From Candidatus Flavonifractor intestinipullorum (GTDB lineage Bacteria > Bacillota > Clostridia > Oscillospirales > Oscillospiraceae), in assembly GCA_019118925.1 (NCBI GenBank), contig DWYC01000035.1:1-52460 (forward strand): 52,460 bases of DNA. The letters run 5' to 3'. The notes under the pieces are model-generated. The model was not told the origin of the DNA. It did not search any database and worked only from the letters and a program-made list of their open reading frames with translations. Positions 39,905-49,073 of this stretch are shown here, in pieces. The position numbers and the translations under genes are program-made. Position 1 is the first letter of the stretch, and each line of letters opens with the position of its first letter.

Positions 39905-40501
39905 TTACAACAGCGCCGAAAAGAGCGCTTTTGCCCGATCCTGGAACGCCTCCAGCGAGTCCTCCGGCCGGTTTTCCAGAATGTGGGTACACCCGGCCCG
40001 GTAAAACCCGTCCGGCGGCTGCGCCTCCGCCCGACGGCGGGCGTAGTCCTCGGAAATCCCCTCTCGGGCCATGATGCGCCGGATGCGCAGCTCTTTGGGG
40101 GCCAGGACTCCCACCACCGCGTCGCACTGCTCCCCCAGTCCGCTCTCCAGCAGGGCGGCCGCGTCCACCGCCACGGCGGGCGCACCCTGATTCCGGGCCT
40201 CTTCCGCCTGGCGGGCAATCTCCGCCAAAATAAAGCGGTGGGTGACGGCGTTGAGATCGGCCAGCGCCGCCGGGTCTCCGAAGACCTGGCGGGCCAGGGC
40301 CTTCCGGTCCACCCGGCCGGCGGCGTCCAGAATGGTCCCGCCGAACCGCTCCGTCAGGGCCGCGCGCAGGGGGGCGCTCTCCTCCAGCAGCGCGTGGTAA
40401 ACCCGGTCGGCGTCAATGACGCGGACCCCCAGCGCCTCCAGCGTCTGGAGCGCCGTGGTCTTGCCCGCCCCGGTGGGGCCGGTAATGCCGATGAGCTTCA
40501 T
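39905..40501 (-). CDS. coaE: Dephospho-CoA kinase
   Basis: The 198-residue enzyme makes the last step of coenzyme A synthesis. It has the P-loop ITGPTGAGKTTALQ, VRVIDADRVYHALLE and the C-terminal IRRIMAREGISEDYARRR block. GGAGGGGG precedes the ATG, which overlaps the stop of the upstream membrane protein gene by 4 bases. Confidence 0.94.
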   Translation of the reverse strand: MKLIGITGPTGAGKTTALQTLEALGVRVIDADRVYHALLEESAPLRAALTERFGGTILDAAGRVDRKALARQVFGDPAALADLNAVTHRFILAEIARQAEEARNQGAPAVAVDAAALLESGLGEQCDAVVGVLAPKELRIRRIMAREGISEDYARRRAEAQPPDGFYRAGCTHILENRPEDSLEAFQDRAKALFSALL

Positions 40502-41265
40502 GGACTCACCCCCTCCCGGAGCCTCCGGCGCAGGCGGAAACGCAGCCGGAGGGCCAAAACCAGATTGACCACGGGGACCAGGCACAAAAGAATCCGGCCC
40601 ATCTGCCTCAGAGCGCTCCGATCCCTCATCCAGCCGCTGCGTATCGTGCCGTGGATGAGGAAAACCGACTGGGCCGTCCAGAGCACGGCGGTGAGCAGCC
40701 CCAGCAGGAGCAATACCGGGTCCAGGGCGAAGGCCACCAGCGCCGTGTGAAAGACCAGATGGAGCACAGACCATACAACCGGCAGCAGCAGCGGATAGAA
40801 CGGCAGCATCCAAACCGGGCCCTCCACCGCCTGCCACACCAGCACCGCCAGAGCGAAGTAGCCCCCCACCAGCACAATCTGGAGGGGAATCCCCAGCGCC
40901 AGGCCGTCGTCCAGCAGGCGCAGAGCCTTCCGCTCCATGGGGCCGCCCCGCCAGCCCAGCGGGTAGCGGTTGGCCTTGATGAGTACGTACAGCCCGAAAA
41001 GGGTTCCGGGCTCCCAGGAGAACAGCGCAATCCCCCACAGCGCCGGGGCAAAGTACGCCTCCTGCAGCGTCCCTACCAGGGCGGCCAGCATGATGACCGC
41101 GCTCAGAACCGAGAGCACCAGATAGGCGCAGGCGGAAAATACCACCCATACCGGGTGGCCCAGATGGATGCTTCCCCGCACGTCCAACAGGGTCAGCGCC
41201 ACCAGCGCCGCCGCCAGCAGAGCGAAAAACACTACGATTCCCACGCCGATAGAAGCCGCGTCCAT
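40498..41265 (-). CDS. Hypothetical polytopic membrane protein
   Basis: A 255-residue protein with about six hydrophobic segments (IGVGIVVFFALLAAALVALTL, YLVLSVLSAVIMLAALVGTL and further ones) and a strongly basic C-terminus RLRFRLRRRLREG. I recognise no family. It lies between a Sua5-type gene and coaE, with GGAGGAGAG before its ATG, and is translationally coupled to coaE. Confidence 0.8.
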   Translation of the reverse strand: MDAASIGVGIVVFFALLAAALVALTLLDVRGSIHLGHPVWVVFSACAYLVLSVLSAVIMLAALVGTLQEAYFAPALWGIALFSWEPGTLFGLYVLIKANRYPLGWRGGPMERKALRLLDDGLALGIPLQIVLVGGYFALAVLVWQAVEGPVWMLPFYPLLLPVVWSVLHLVFHTALVAFALDPVLLLLGLLTAVLWTAQSVFLIHGTIRSGWMRDRSALRQMGRILLCLVPVVNLVLALRLRFRLRRRLREGVSP

Positions 41266-41289
41266 GTCCGTCCCTCTCCTCCCGTCTGG

Positions 41290-42303
41290 TTATACCTGTA
41301 CAATATGGAATCCGGCGGCCTTGTTGAGCCGGTTGGACACCGCAAGGCCGATGCCGGAGGGGTCCGGGCCCTGGGCCCAGATCTGCTCCACGCCGGTGCC
41401 GTCGAAGTAGCGCAGGGCGTCAAATACCCGCCGGGCCTGTTCAGCCTGGTCGGCGGCGGGCCCCATGGCCTCGGTGGGGTGCCCCTCAAAGAGGGGGACA
41501 AACTCGTCGAAGCAGATGACCCCGTCCCGGTCCCCCACGTGACGGCGGATGTACCGGGCGCTCTCGGCCGGGTCGCCCTGCACCACGGTCACCGGGGCCT
41601 TGGGGGCGTAGTGGCGGTACTTCATGCCCGGGGCCCGGGGGTGTTCGTCCGCCCCCATGAGCCGGGTGACCGCGGCGTCCACCGCCACCTCTCCCAGCAC
41701 GTCCCGCAGCTCCTCCAGCGTGACGCCGCCCGGCCGGAGCAGCCGGGGAGGCGTCACCGTCAGATCGACAATGGTGGACTCCACCCCCACCGAGCAGGGT
41801 CCGCCGTCCACGATGCCCTCGATCTTCCCGTCCATATCCTCCAGCATGTCGGCCATATTGGTGGGGCTGGGCCGGCCGGAGGTATTCCCCGAGGGAGCCG
41901 CCACCGGCACACCCGCCGCGGTGAGGATGGCCCGGCAGACCGGATGGGCCGGGCAGCGCATCCCCACCGTGTCCAGCCCGGCGGTGACCACGTCCGGGAC
42001 CACGCTTCTGCGCTTGAGGATCATGGTCAGCGGACCCGGCCAGAACCGGCGCGCCAGGGCGTAAGCCCCGTTGGGGATGTCCAGACAGTACCGCTCCAGC
42101 CAGTCGGCCGAGGGAATGTGGAGGATGAGGGGATTATCCTGAGGGCGGCCCTTGGCCGCAAAGATCCGGGCCACCGCCTCCGGGTCCAGTCCGTTGGCCC
42201 CCAGGCCGTAGACCGTCTCGGTGGGAATGCCCAGAAGGCCCCCCGCCTTTAGAATTTCCGCCGCCCGGTCGGCCTCCCGGGCGGTAAAGCGCTGCGTGTT
42301 CAC
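41290..42303 (-). CDS. Threonylcarbamoyl-AMP synthase (Sua5 type)
   Basis: The 337-residue enzyme makes threonylcarbamoyl-AMP from threonine, bicarbonate and ATP for tRNA t6A. The YrdC domain has GGLLGIPTETVYGLGANG, GRPQDNPLILHI and VAAPSGNTSGRPSPT. A C-terminal Sua5 domain follows the linker APGMKYRHYAPKAPV, which marks the long Sua5 form rather than short TsaC. The GTG at 42303 has AGGTG upstream; upstream frame is unlike the family. Confidence 0.92.
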   Translation of the reverse strand: MNTQRFTAREADRAAEILKAGGLLGIPTETVYGLGANGLDPEAVARIFAAKGRPQDNPLILHIPSADWLERYCLDIPNGAYALARRFWPGPLTMILKRRSVVPDVVTAGLDTVGMRCPAHPVCRAILTAAGVPVAAPSGNTSGRPSPTNMADMLEDMDGKIEGIVDGGPCSVGVESTIVDLTVTPPRLLRPGGVTLEELRDVLGEVAVDAAVTRLMGADEHPRAPGMKYRHYAPKAPVTVVQGDPAESARYIRRHVGDRDGVICFDEFVPLFEGHPTEAMGPAADQAEQARRVFDALRYFDGTGVEQIWAQGPDPSGIGLAVSNRLNKAAGFHIVQV

Positions 42304-42325
42304 GGTTCGTTCACCTGATTTCCGC

Positions 42326-42583
42326 TTATTCGTAAATGCCCACCGGCGTACCCGCCAGTTCGATGGTGGTGTCGGGGGCAAAGTTCCGCTTCTGGAGGTA
42401 ATGCTTCACCGCCAGAATGCCGTATTTGGGATTGGCGCGCTCGTCCTCCAACTCCAGCTCCAGCCAGTCTGCGCCCGAGCCGGTCAGCCACCCCTCCTCG
42501 TCCAGCACAAAGGCCATCTCCTGCTTCAGCTGGTCCAGATCCATCCCCTCGGGCAGGGCGGTAAAATGAATACAAAGTTCCAT
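42326..42583 (-). CDS. Small acidic protein of unknown function
   Basis: An 85-residue acidic protein beginning MELCIHFTALPEGMDLDQLK, with no transmembrane segment and no motif I recognise. AAGGAGAA lies upstream of the ATG, and it is embedded between prfA and the Sua5 gene, so expression is likely. Confidence 0.75.
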   Translation of the reverse strand: MELCIHFTALPEGMDLDQLKQEMAFVLDEEGWLTGSGADWLELELEDERANPKYGILAVKHYLQKRNFAPDTTIELAGTPVGIYE

Positions 42584-42602
42584 GTTGTTCTCCTTTTTCG
42601 CG

Positions 42603-43667
42603 TTAGTCCTGCTCTCCCGCCTTGAGGCGCTCGGCCTGGTCGGCGGTGATGAGGGCGTCGATGAGCTCGTCCAGATCCCCGTCCATCACCGCGTCCAATT
42701 TGTAGAGCGTCAGGCCGATCCGGTGGTCGGTAACCCGGCCCTGGGGAAAGTTGTAGGTGCGGATGCGCTCGTTGCGCATACCGCTGCCCACCTGGCTGCG
42801 GCGCTGGCTCTCAAATTCCTGGTTGACCCGCTCCTGCTCGGCCTCGTAGAGCTTGGAGGCCAGAATGCGCATGGCCTTATCCCGGTTCTGGAACTGGCTG
42901 CGCTCCTGCTGGCACTCCACGACGGTGCCGGTGGGCTTGTGGATGAGGCGCACCGCCGAGGAGGTCTTGTTTACGTGCTGGCCGCCGGCCCCCGAGGAGC
43001 GGAACACCTGCATCTCGATGTCCGCCGGGTCCAGGTGGACGTCCACCTCCTCCAGCTCGGGGAGCACCGCCACGGTGGCGGTGGAGGTGTGAATGCGCCC
43101 GCCGCTCTCGGTCTCCGGGACCCGCTGGACCCGGTGGACGCCGCTCTCGAACTTCAGGCGGGAGTAGGCCCCCTCCCCCTCCACCACGGCGGAGAGCTCT
43201 TTCACGCCCCCCAATTCGGTCTCGCTGAGGTTGACCACGTCCACCTTCCAGCCCCGGCGCTCGGCGTACATGGCATACATCCGGTGGAGAGAGTGGGCGA
43301 ACAGCGCCGCCTCCTCCCCGCCCACGCCGGCCCGAATCTCCAGGACGACGTTTTTATGGTCGTTGGGGTCTTTGGGCAGAAGGAGGATCTTCAACTCCTG
43401 CTCCAGGCGCTCGGCCTCCCCCTTGGCCCGGGCGAATTCTTCCCGGGCCATCTCGGAGAGCTCCGGGTCCCCCGTCATCTCTTCGGCCTCGGCCATATCC
43501 CGCCGCGCCCGCTCCAGAGAGCGGTGGGCGGTCACCACCGGCTCCAGCTCCCGCTGCTCCCGGTTGAGCTTGGCCACCAGGTCCGGGTCCTGATAGGTCT
43601 CCGGCGCGCTGAGCTGGGCCTCCAGCGCCTGATAGCGCAGGTCCAGGGCCCGCAGTTTTTCCTGCAT
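42603..43667 (-). CDS. prfA: Peptide chain release factor 1
   Basis: The protein of about 354 residues releases peptides at UAG and UAA. The GGQ motif is in RSSGAGGQHVNKTSS, and the stop-codon reading PxT is PET in RVPETESGGRIHTS. Both, with no programmed frameshift, mark RF1 rather than RF2. The start is ambiguous: ATG 43667 matches the family N-terminus, TTG 43673 has better spacing to AGGTGA, and GTG 43682 would be nearly on top of it. Confidence 0.94.
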   Translation of the reverse strand: MQEKLRALDLRYQALEAQLSAPETYQDPDLVAKLNREQRELEPVVTAHRSLERARRDMAEAEEMTGDPELSEMAREEFARAKGEAERLEQELKILLLPKDPNDHKNVVLEIRAGVGGEEAALFAHSLHRMYAMYAERRGWKVDVVNLSETELGGVKELSAVVEGEGAYSRLKFESGVHRVQRVPETESGGRIHTSTATVAVLPELEEVDVHLDPADIEMQVFRSSGAGGQHVNKTSSAVRLIHKPTGTVVECQQERSQFQNRDKAMRILASKLYEAEQERVNQEFESQRRSQVGSGMRNERIRTYNFPQGRVTDHRIGLTLYKLDAVMDGDLDELIDALITADQAERLKAGEQD

Positions 43668-43682
43668 ATCCAAAACAATCAC

Positions 43683-44354
43683 TCACCTGTCAAAGAGAAA
43701 AGATTTTGCCAGAGCCAGCGGCTCCCGGATGTACATTTTGAGCCGGGACGGGAGGTGGGAACAGGGGGCCGCCAGGGTGGAGACCGTCTGCGTTCCGTCC
43801 CAGGCCCGGTCCCAGAGCATGCGGATGCGGGCCAGGTGGAAGCCATTGGACACCAGAAGGACCGTTTCGGAGTCCTCCACTTCCCCGCTCCGGAAGAGCT
43901 CCCGGGTGTAGCGGACGTTCTCCCAGGTGTTGCTGGAGCGGTCCTCCAGGACGATCTGCTCCCCGTCCACCCCGTGGGCGGTCAGATAGTCGTACATGCA
44001 CTGGGCCTCGCTCATGGGCTCGTCGGGGCCCTGGCCGCCGCTGACCACCACCGTCAGCTCCGGATGGTCCTCCAGATAGGAGAGGGCCGTGTCCAGCCGG
44101 TCCTGAAGGAGGATGGACGGTCCCCACGCCTCTACCTTGCAGCCGAAAATGACCATGACCTCCGGCGCGTTCTCCCCGGAGACGACGGACGTCCGGCCCC
44201 CCGCCAGCACCACGCCCTCCAGCGCGCCGAAGCACAGGGCCCCCAGTACCAACAATGCCGCCAGCAGCCGCAGCCAGAGAGAGCCGGAGCGGCGGCCCTC
44301 ATAGGGGCGGTACTCCATGGTTGGGTAGCGGGGCTGTTTTCTGCGCCGGGTCAT
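43683..44354 (-). CDS. DUF218/YdcF-SanA family membrane-anchored protein
   Basis: A 223-residue protein with one N-terminal membrane helix (LWLRLLAALLVLGALCFGAL) and a DUF218 domain: VMVIFGCKVEAWGPS, VVVSGGQGPDEPMSEA and EDRSSNTWENV. Family members affect envelope integrity and vancomycin tolerance in some bacteria; the reaction is unknown. It overlaps the ABC-F stop (ATGA) and its own stop nearly meets prfA. Confidence 0.85.
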   Translation of the reverse strand: MTRRRKQPRYPTMEYRPYEGRRSGSLWLRLLAALLVLGALCFGALEGVVLAGGRTSVVSGENAPEVMVIFGCKVEAWGPSILLQDRLDTALSYLEDHPELTVVVSGGQGPDEPMSEAQCMYDYLTAHGVDGEQIVLEDRSSNTWENVRYTRELFRSGEVEDSETVLLVSNGFHLARIRMLWDRAWDGTQTVSTLAAPCSHLPSRLKMYIREPLALAKSFLFDR

Positions 44355-46279
44355 ACGCCGCCTCCCGCCGCCTCCAGCGCGGCGGAGAGCTCCTCCCAGC
44401 GGGCGTAGAGCCCGGAGAGCTCCTCCTCCAGGGCGGCTTTCTCCTCCCCCAGCGCCTGCAGGCGCACATAGTCGGTGGCCGCCGCCGCCATCTCCGCGTC
44501 CAGGGCCTCCAGCCGCTCTTCGGCCTTGGCTACCTCCCGCTCGGCGGCGTTCACCTGCTTTTCCAGCATTTTTGTGCCGCCGGAGCGCTTCTGTCCCCCG
44601 GCCGCAGCGGGCTCCTTCTTGGGGGCCTTGGCCGAGGGCTCGGCCGCTTTGGCCGCCTGGCTGAGCTGGCGCTGCCGCTCCTGAAAGGCCCGGAACTCCT
44701 CAAAGGTCCCCCGGAAATCGGTGATCTGTCCGTTTTCAATCATCCAGATGCGCCCGGCAAACTGGTTGATGAAATAGCGGTCGTGGGAGACGAAGAGGAG
44801 GGTTCCGTCGTAGTCGGTGACCGCCTCCTCAATCCACTCCCGGGAGGCGATGTCCAGGTGGTTGGTGGGCTCGTCCAGAATGAGCAGATTGATTTTCGCG
44901 TCCATGAGCATACACAGCCGCAGGCGGCTCTGTTCCCCGCCCGAGAGGGCGGAGACCGGCTTAAAGACGTCCTCCCCCCGGAAGTTGAAGGCGGCCAGGC
45001 GGTCCCGGGCCTCCTGGGTGGTGCAGTTCTGGTCGTAGAGCATGGTGTCCACCAGATTGCGCTCCGGGTGGTCGAAGTGGATGATCTGGGGAAGATAGCC
45101 GATCTTTACCGTGGGACCCCGGCGGATTTTGCCCCCGTCGGGCTCCTCCTCCCCCATGATGAGCTTGAGGAAGGTGGACTTGCCCGTCCCGTTGTCCCCC
45201 AGAAGGGCAATGCGCTCCCCGCCCTCTACCAGAAGGTCCACCCCGTGGAAGAGGGGGCGCCCGTCGAACCCCTTCTCCAAGTCCTTGATGAGGAGCACCT
45301 CGTCCCCGTGAAAATCCCGCTCGCCAAAGCGCAGGTCCAACTTGTGCTCCTTCTTGGGTTTGTCCGTCTTGCGCAGGCGCTCGATGCGCTTCTCCATGGA
45401 CTGGGCCCGCTTGAAAATCTTGTCGTTGCCCGAGTAGGCCCAAATCCGCAGCTGCTCCGCCGCCTTCTCCAGCTGCTGGATCTTGGCCTGCTCCTTTTCG
45501 TACTGCCGGCGCTTCTCCTCGTAGCGGCGCTCCTTCTCCACGGCGTAGAAGCTGTAGTTGCCCGGATAGAATTCCGCCCGGCCGTCCTGAATTTCGATGA
45601 CCCGCCGGACCACCCGGTCCAGAAACCAGCGGTCGTGGGAGATGGCCAGCACCGTGCCCTTGAAGCGGCCCAGATACTCCTCCAGCCACTCGGTGGCCCG
45701 CAGGTCCAGATGGTTGGTGGGCTCGTCCAGGAGGAGGATGTCGGTGTCCTCCAGAATAAGGCGGCCCAGGTTCACCCGGGTCTTCTCTCCGCCCGAGAGG
45801 GAGGAAAAGAGTTGCGAGCGCATACCGGCGCCGATCTCCAGGCCGTTGCAGACTTTATTGAGCTCGGTGGCGGTGTCGTAGCCTCCTCCCGCCTCGAAGG
45901 CCGCGGCGAGCTTGTCATACCGGCGCATCAGCTCGCCGCTGCTGTCCCCCGCCATGCGGAAGGACAGATCGACCATCTCCTCTTCCATCCGGAACAGCCG
46001 GGCAAAGGCGGTGTTGAGCACGTCCTCCACGGTGTACTCCGGCGGGTAGACGGGAATCTGGGAGATGAGGCCCAGGGTCTTGCCCGGGGCGATGGACACC
46101 TCTCCCTCGTCGTAATCCAGCTCGCCGGTTAAAATCTTGAAAAGCGTGGTCTTGCCCGCGCCGTTTTTTCCCAAAAGGCCCACCCGCTCGCCCTGATCAA
46201 TCTGAAAGGTGAGGCCGTCTAAGATTTTCGTCCCGACCTCGAATTCCTTGACCAGGCCGGAAACGGATATATCGATCAT
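44351..46279 (-). CDS. ABC-F family ATP-binding protein
   Basis: The 642-residue soluble protein has two ABC domains and no membrane segment. Walker A loops are LGKNGAGKTTLF and LGDNGTGKSTFL; signatures are LSGGEKTRVNLG and LSGGEQSRLRLC. A charged linker lies between them (YEEKRRQYEKEQAKIQQLEK). A C-terminal coiled coil follows a lysine/alanine-rich stretch. ABC-F proteins act on ribosomes; some confer antibiotic protection, others are housekeeping (EttA/Uup-like). Nothing here decides which. Confidence 0.92.
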   Translation of the reverse strand: MIDISVSGLVKEFEVGTKILDGLTFQIDQGERVGLLGKNGAGKTTLFKILTGELDYDEGEVSIAPGKTLGLISQIPVYPPEYTVEDVLNTAFARLFRMEEEMVDLSFRMAGDSSGELMRRYDKLAAAFEAGGGYDTATELNKVCNGLEIGAGMRSQLFSSLSGGEKTRVNLGRLILEDTDILLLDEPTNHLDLRATEWLEEYLGRFKGTVLAISHDRWFLDRVVRRVIEIQDGRAEFYPGNYSFYAVEKERRYEEKRRQYEKEQAKIQQLEKAAEQLRIWAYSGNDKIFKRAQSMEKRIERLRKTDKPKKEHKLDLRFGERDFHGDEVLLIKDLEKGFDGRPLFHGVDLLVEGGERIALLGDNGTGKSTFLKLIMGEEEPDGGKIRRGPTVKIGYLPQIIHFDHPERNLVDTMLYDQNCTTQEARDRLAAFNFRGEDVFKPVSALSGGEQSRLRLCMLMDAKINLLILDEPTNHLDIASREWIEEAVTDYDGTLLFVSHDRYFINQFAGRIWMIENGQITDFRGTFEEFRAFQERQRQLSQAAKAAEPSAKAPKKEPAAAGGQKRSGGTKMLEKQVNAAEREVAKAEERLEALDAEMAAAATDYVRLQALGEEKAALEEELSGLYARWEELSAALEAAGGGV

Positions 46280-46415
46280 TTCTCGTCTCCTCCGAACTGC
46301 TATGGTACAATGGCTTTGCGTACGAGCCGCCCGCCACCGGCGTGATTACCGGGAAAGGCGTCGTCCATTCTCCCTCCCGGGAGAATCCGGCCCGCCTCTT
46401 GTGCCCCAGGCCAGA

Positions 46416-46448
46416 CGGCCGCGGCCTCCCGCGCGGAGGCCGCGGCCG
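46416..46448. terminator. GC-rich hairpin after murF
   Basis: CGGCCGCGGCCTCC and GGAGGCCGCGGCCG form a perfect 14-bp stem 7 bases after the murF stop. A T-rich tail exists only on the forward side, so its terminator role for murF is uncertain. The rest of 46280-46454 shows no gene. Confidence 0.55.
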
Positions 46449-46454
46449 CTTTGT

Positions 46455-47843
46455 TTATCCCTCGCTGGTCACGCTCTTCAGGTAATCCACCAGCTCCTCA
46501 AAGGCCATGCCGCGGGAGGCTTTGACCAGGACCGTGGCGTGGGGCCGGAGCACCTTGGCCAGGACCGGTTTGGCCTCCTCCTTGCTACGGCAGTAGTAGC
46601 ACTCGGGCACGCCGGATTTCTGGGCGGCGTCCCCGATGTGCCGGGCCAGCTCGCCCACCGCCACCAGGCAGTCCACGCCCGCCTTGCCCAGATACTCGCC
46701 CACTCCGGCGTGGAGGGCGGGGGCCAGGGGGCCCAGTTCGAACATGTCGCCCAGCACCGCCACTTTATAGGGCGAACGGCTGCTGGAGAGCACCTCCACC
46801 GCCGCCCGCATGGACTGGGGATTGGCGTTGTAGGTGTCGTTGAGGATGGTAATATCCTCCCCCCGGTGGAGGATGTTCATGCGCATCTTGGTGGGGGCGA
46901 AATGGCGCACGCCCCGGACCATCTCCTCCTGCGTCAGGCCGAAGTGCTCCCCCACCGCCAGAGCCATCAGGGTGGGATAGACCATGTGCTCGCCCAGCGC
47001 GGGGATTTCCACCTCGCACTCCAGCCGGGGCGTCCGGGCCCGGCAGAACATGTGGCTGCCCCCGTCGCTCCGGATCTCGGTGGCACGGTAGTCGTTGTCC
47101 GCTCCCGCGCCGCACCACACCGTGGGGAAGGGCAGCGGCGCCAGCGTGCGCAGCAGCGGGTCGTCCCCGTTGAGGATGGCTACGCAGTCCGGCTTCGCGT
47201 GGTGAAAAATCTCGCTCTTCGCCTCCAGAATTTTCTCCCGGCTGCCGAAAAACTCGATGTGGGAGTCCCCGATGTTGGTGATGAGGGCCAGATCGGGCTC
47301 CACCAGGTCGGAGAGATAGTCGATCTCCCCGGCGTGGTTCATGCCCAGCTCCAGCACGGCGATCTGGTGCTCCCGGTTCAGCCGCAGCAGGGTCATGGGT
47401 ACGCCGATGTCGTTGTTCAGATTCCCCTCCGTCTTGAGGACCCGGTACTTCTCCCCCAGCACGGCGGCCACCATATCCTTTGTGGTGGTCTTGCCCACCG
47501 AGCCGGTGATGGCCACCACCGGAATGTTGTACTTTTTCCGGTAATGTTTGGCCAGGTCCCGCAGCGCCCGGGAGGTGTTGGGCACCTTGATGTAGAATTT
47601 TCCGGGCAGGTAACTCTCCCGCTCCCGCTGGGTAAAGCAGCCGGCGGCGCCCCCCTCCAGGGCGGCGTTGATGTAGGCGTGGCCGTCAAACCGCTCCCCC
47701 GCCAGAGGGATGAAGAGGGAGCCGGGATGGATGGTACGGCTGTCGGTCTCCACCCGGGACACCGGGCGGTCCAGGTTGTCGAATTCGCCCAGCATCCGTC
47801 CCCCCGTTACCGCCAGAATCTCACGTATGGTCATGGGCTCCAT
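46455..47843 (-). CDS. murF: UDP-N-acetylmuramoyl-tripeptide--D-alanyl-D-alanine ligase
   Basis: The 462-residue cytoplasmic ligase adds D-Ala-D-Ala to the peptidoglycan precursor. Visible blocks: TDSRTIHPGSLFIPLAGERF, the ATP loop AITGSVGKTTTKDMVA, ELGMNHAGEIDYL and NDTYNANPQSMRAAVE. It follows ddl by 15 bases, so the dipeptide-making and dipeptide-adding enzymes are cotranscribed. Confidence 0.95.
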   Translation of the reverse strand: MEPMTIREILAVTGGRMLGEFDNLDRPVSRVETDSRTIHPGSLFIPLAGERFDGHAYINAALEGGAAGCFTQRERESYLPGKFYIKVPNTSRALRDLAKHYRKKYNIPVVAITGSVGKTTTKDMVAAVLGEKYRVLKTEGNLNNDIGVPMTLLRLNREHQIAVLELGMNHAGEIDYLSDLVEPDLALITNIGDSHIEFFGSREKILEAKSEIFHHAKPDCVAILNGDDPLLRTLAPLPFPTVWCGAGADNDYRATEIRSDGGSHMFCRARTPRLECEVEIPALGEHMVYPTLMALAVGEHFGLTQEEMVRGVRHFAPTKMRMNILHRGEDITILNDTYNANPQSMRAAVEVLSSSRSPYKVAVLGDMFELGPLAPALHAGVGEYLGKAGVDCLVAVGELARHIGDAAQKSGVPECYYCRSKEEAKPVLAKVLRPHATVLVKASRGMAFEELVDYLKSVTSEG

Positions 47844-47858
47844 GAACGCTCTCTCCTT

Positions 47859-48902
47859 TTATCTCCCCTGGGCCCGGGCCGCCAGAGAGGCGGCCACGAT
47901 CTTCTGGCACAGGGCGTCGTAGTCCACCCCAACGGCAGCGGCCTCCTGGGGCAGAAGGCTGGTGGGGGTCATACCGGGCAGGGTGTTGATCTCCAGGAAC
48001 CAGGGTTCCCCCGCGCCGTCCACAATAAAGTCCGCCCGGGCGTAGACCGAGAGGCCCAGAGCCTCATACACCCGCAGGGCGGCCCGGCGTACCGCTTCCT
48101 CCAGCTCGGCCGGGATCTCCGCAGGGCAGACCTCCCGCGCCGCGCCGGGCTGGTACTTGTTGGCGTAGTCGTAAAAGCCCTCCTTGGGGATGATTTCGAT
48201 GGAGGGAAGGGCCTGATCTTCCAGAATACCCACCTGGATCTCCCGGCCGGCGACATACTGCTCCAATACCGTCCGGCCGCCCAAAGCCGCCCCCTCCGTC
48301 AGGGCGGCGCGCAGCTCCTGCGCCGTGTGGGCGATGGACACCCCGATGGAGGACCCGCTGGCCACCGGTTTGACCACCACCGGCAGGGAAGTCTCGGTCA
48401 CCAGGCGCTCGATATCCTCCGGGCCATAGGAGACCGTCCGCCAGGCCGGCGTGGAGACCAGACCGGCCACCACACGCTTGGTGAGGTCCTTATCCATGGC
48501 GATGGCGCTGCCCAGATAGCCCGCGCCGGTATAGGGCACTCCCAACAGTTCCAGGGTGGCCTGGACCCGGCCGTCCTCGCCGCAGGAGCCGTGCAGGGCC
48601 ACAAAGACCAGGTCCGCCGCCCGGCACAGCTCCAGCACGCCGGGACCGAAGAGGCTCCGGCTCTCCCCCGCCCGGCTGCGGCGCACCGCCTCCAGATCGG
48701 GGGCCTGACGGCCGATGCGCTTGAACTCCACCGGCACCGGGGCGTCGAAAAACGCCTCCCCCGCCGCCTGCGTACCGAAATACAGGTCCACCAGGCCGGC
48801 CCGGTGCCCCAGCCGCCGCAGCGCCTCGGTTACCATCACGCCGGTGGACAGAGAGACGTTGCGCTCCGGGCTCAGACCGCCCGCCAATACTACGATTTTC
48901 AT
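47859..48902 (-). CDS. ddl: D-alanine--D-alanine ligase
   Basis: The 347-residue ATP-grasp ligase opens KIVVLAGGLSPERNVSLSTG, followed by HGSCGEDGRVQATLELLGV, VKPVASGSSIGVS and the metal-binding end WFLEINTLPGMTPTSLLPQ. A tyrosine in FYDYANKYQPG, where D-Ala:D-Lac ligases differ, favours D-Ala-D-Ala as product. First gene of a ddl-murF unit. Confidence 0.93.
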   Translation of the reverse strand: MKIVVLAGGLSPERNVSLSTGVMVTEALRRLGHRAGLVDLYFGTQAAGEAFFDAPVPVEFKRIGRQAPDLEAVRRSRAGESRSLFGPGVLELCRAADLVFVALHGSCGEDGRVQATLELLGVPYTGAGYLGSAIAMDKDLTKRVVAGLVSTPAWRTVSYGPEDIERLVTETSLPVVVKPVASGSSIGVSIAHTAQELRAALTEGAALGGRTVLEQYVAGREIQVGILEDQALPSIEIIPKEGFYDYANKYQPGAAREVCPAEIPAELEEAVRRAALRVYEALGLSVYARADFIVDGAGEPWFLEINTLPGMTPTSLLPQEAAAVGVDYDALCQKIVAASLAARAQGR

Positions 48903-49017
48903 ATTCGCACCTCTGCAAAACGGTTTTTCCGATATGGCATTTTATGCATACATGGTTGATTATAGCATACGTTCCGCCAAGACTCAATGAAAAAACCGCC
49001 TTTTTTGCGCCCGAGGC

Positions 49018-49059
49018 AAAAAAGACCGGGCGCGCCGCGGAACCACGCGGCGCGCCCGG
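49018..49059 (-). terminator. Terminator of the transketolase genes
   Basis: On the reverse strand a perfect 14-bp stem (CCGGGCGCGCCGCG with CGCGGCGCGCCCGG) is followed by TCTTTTTT. Confidence 0.93.
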
Positions 49060-49073
49060 CGGGACGCGTCCCT

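Noticed and set aside
43667-43682. Release factor being RF2 with a programmed frameshift
   Set aside because: The stop-recognition motif is PxT (PET), as in RF1, rather than SPF, and the reading frame is continuous.
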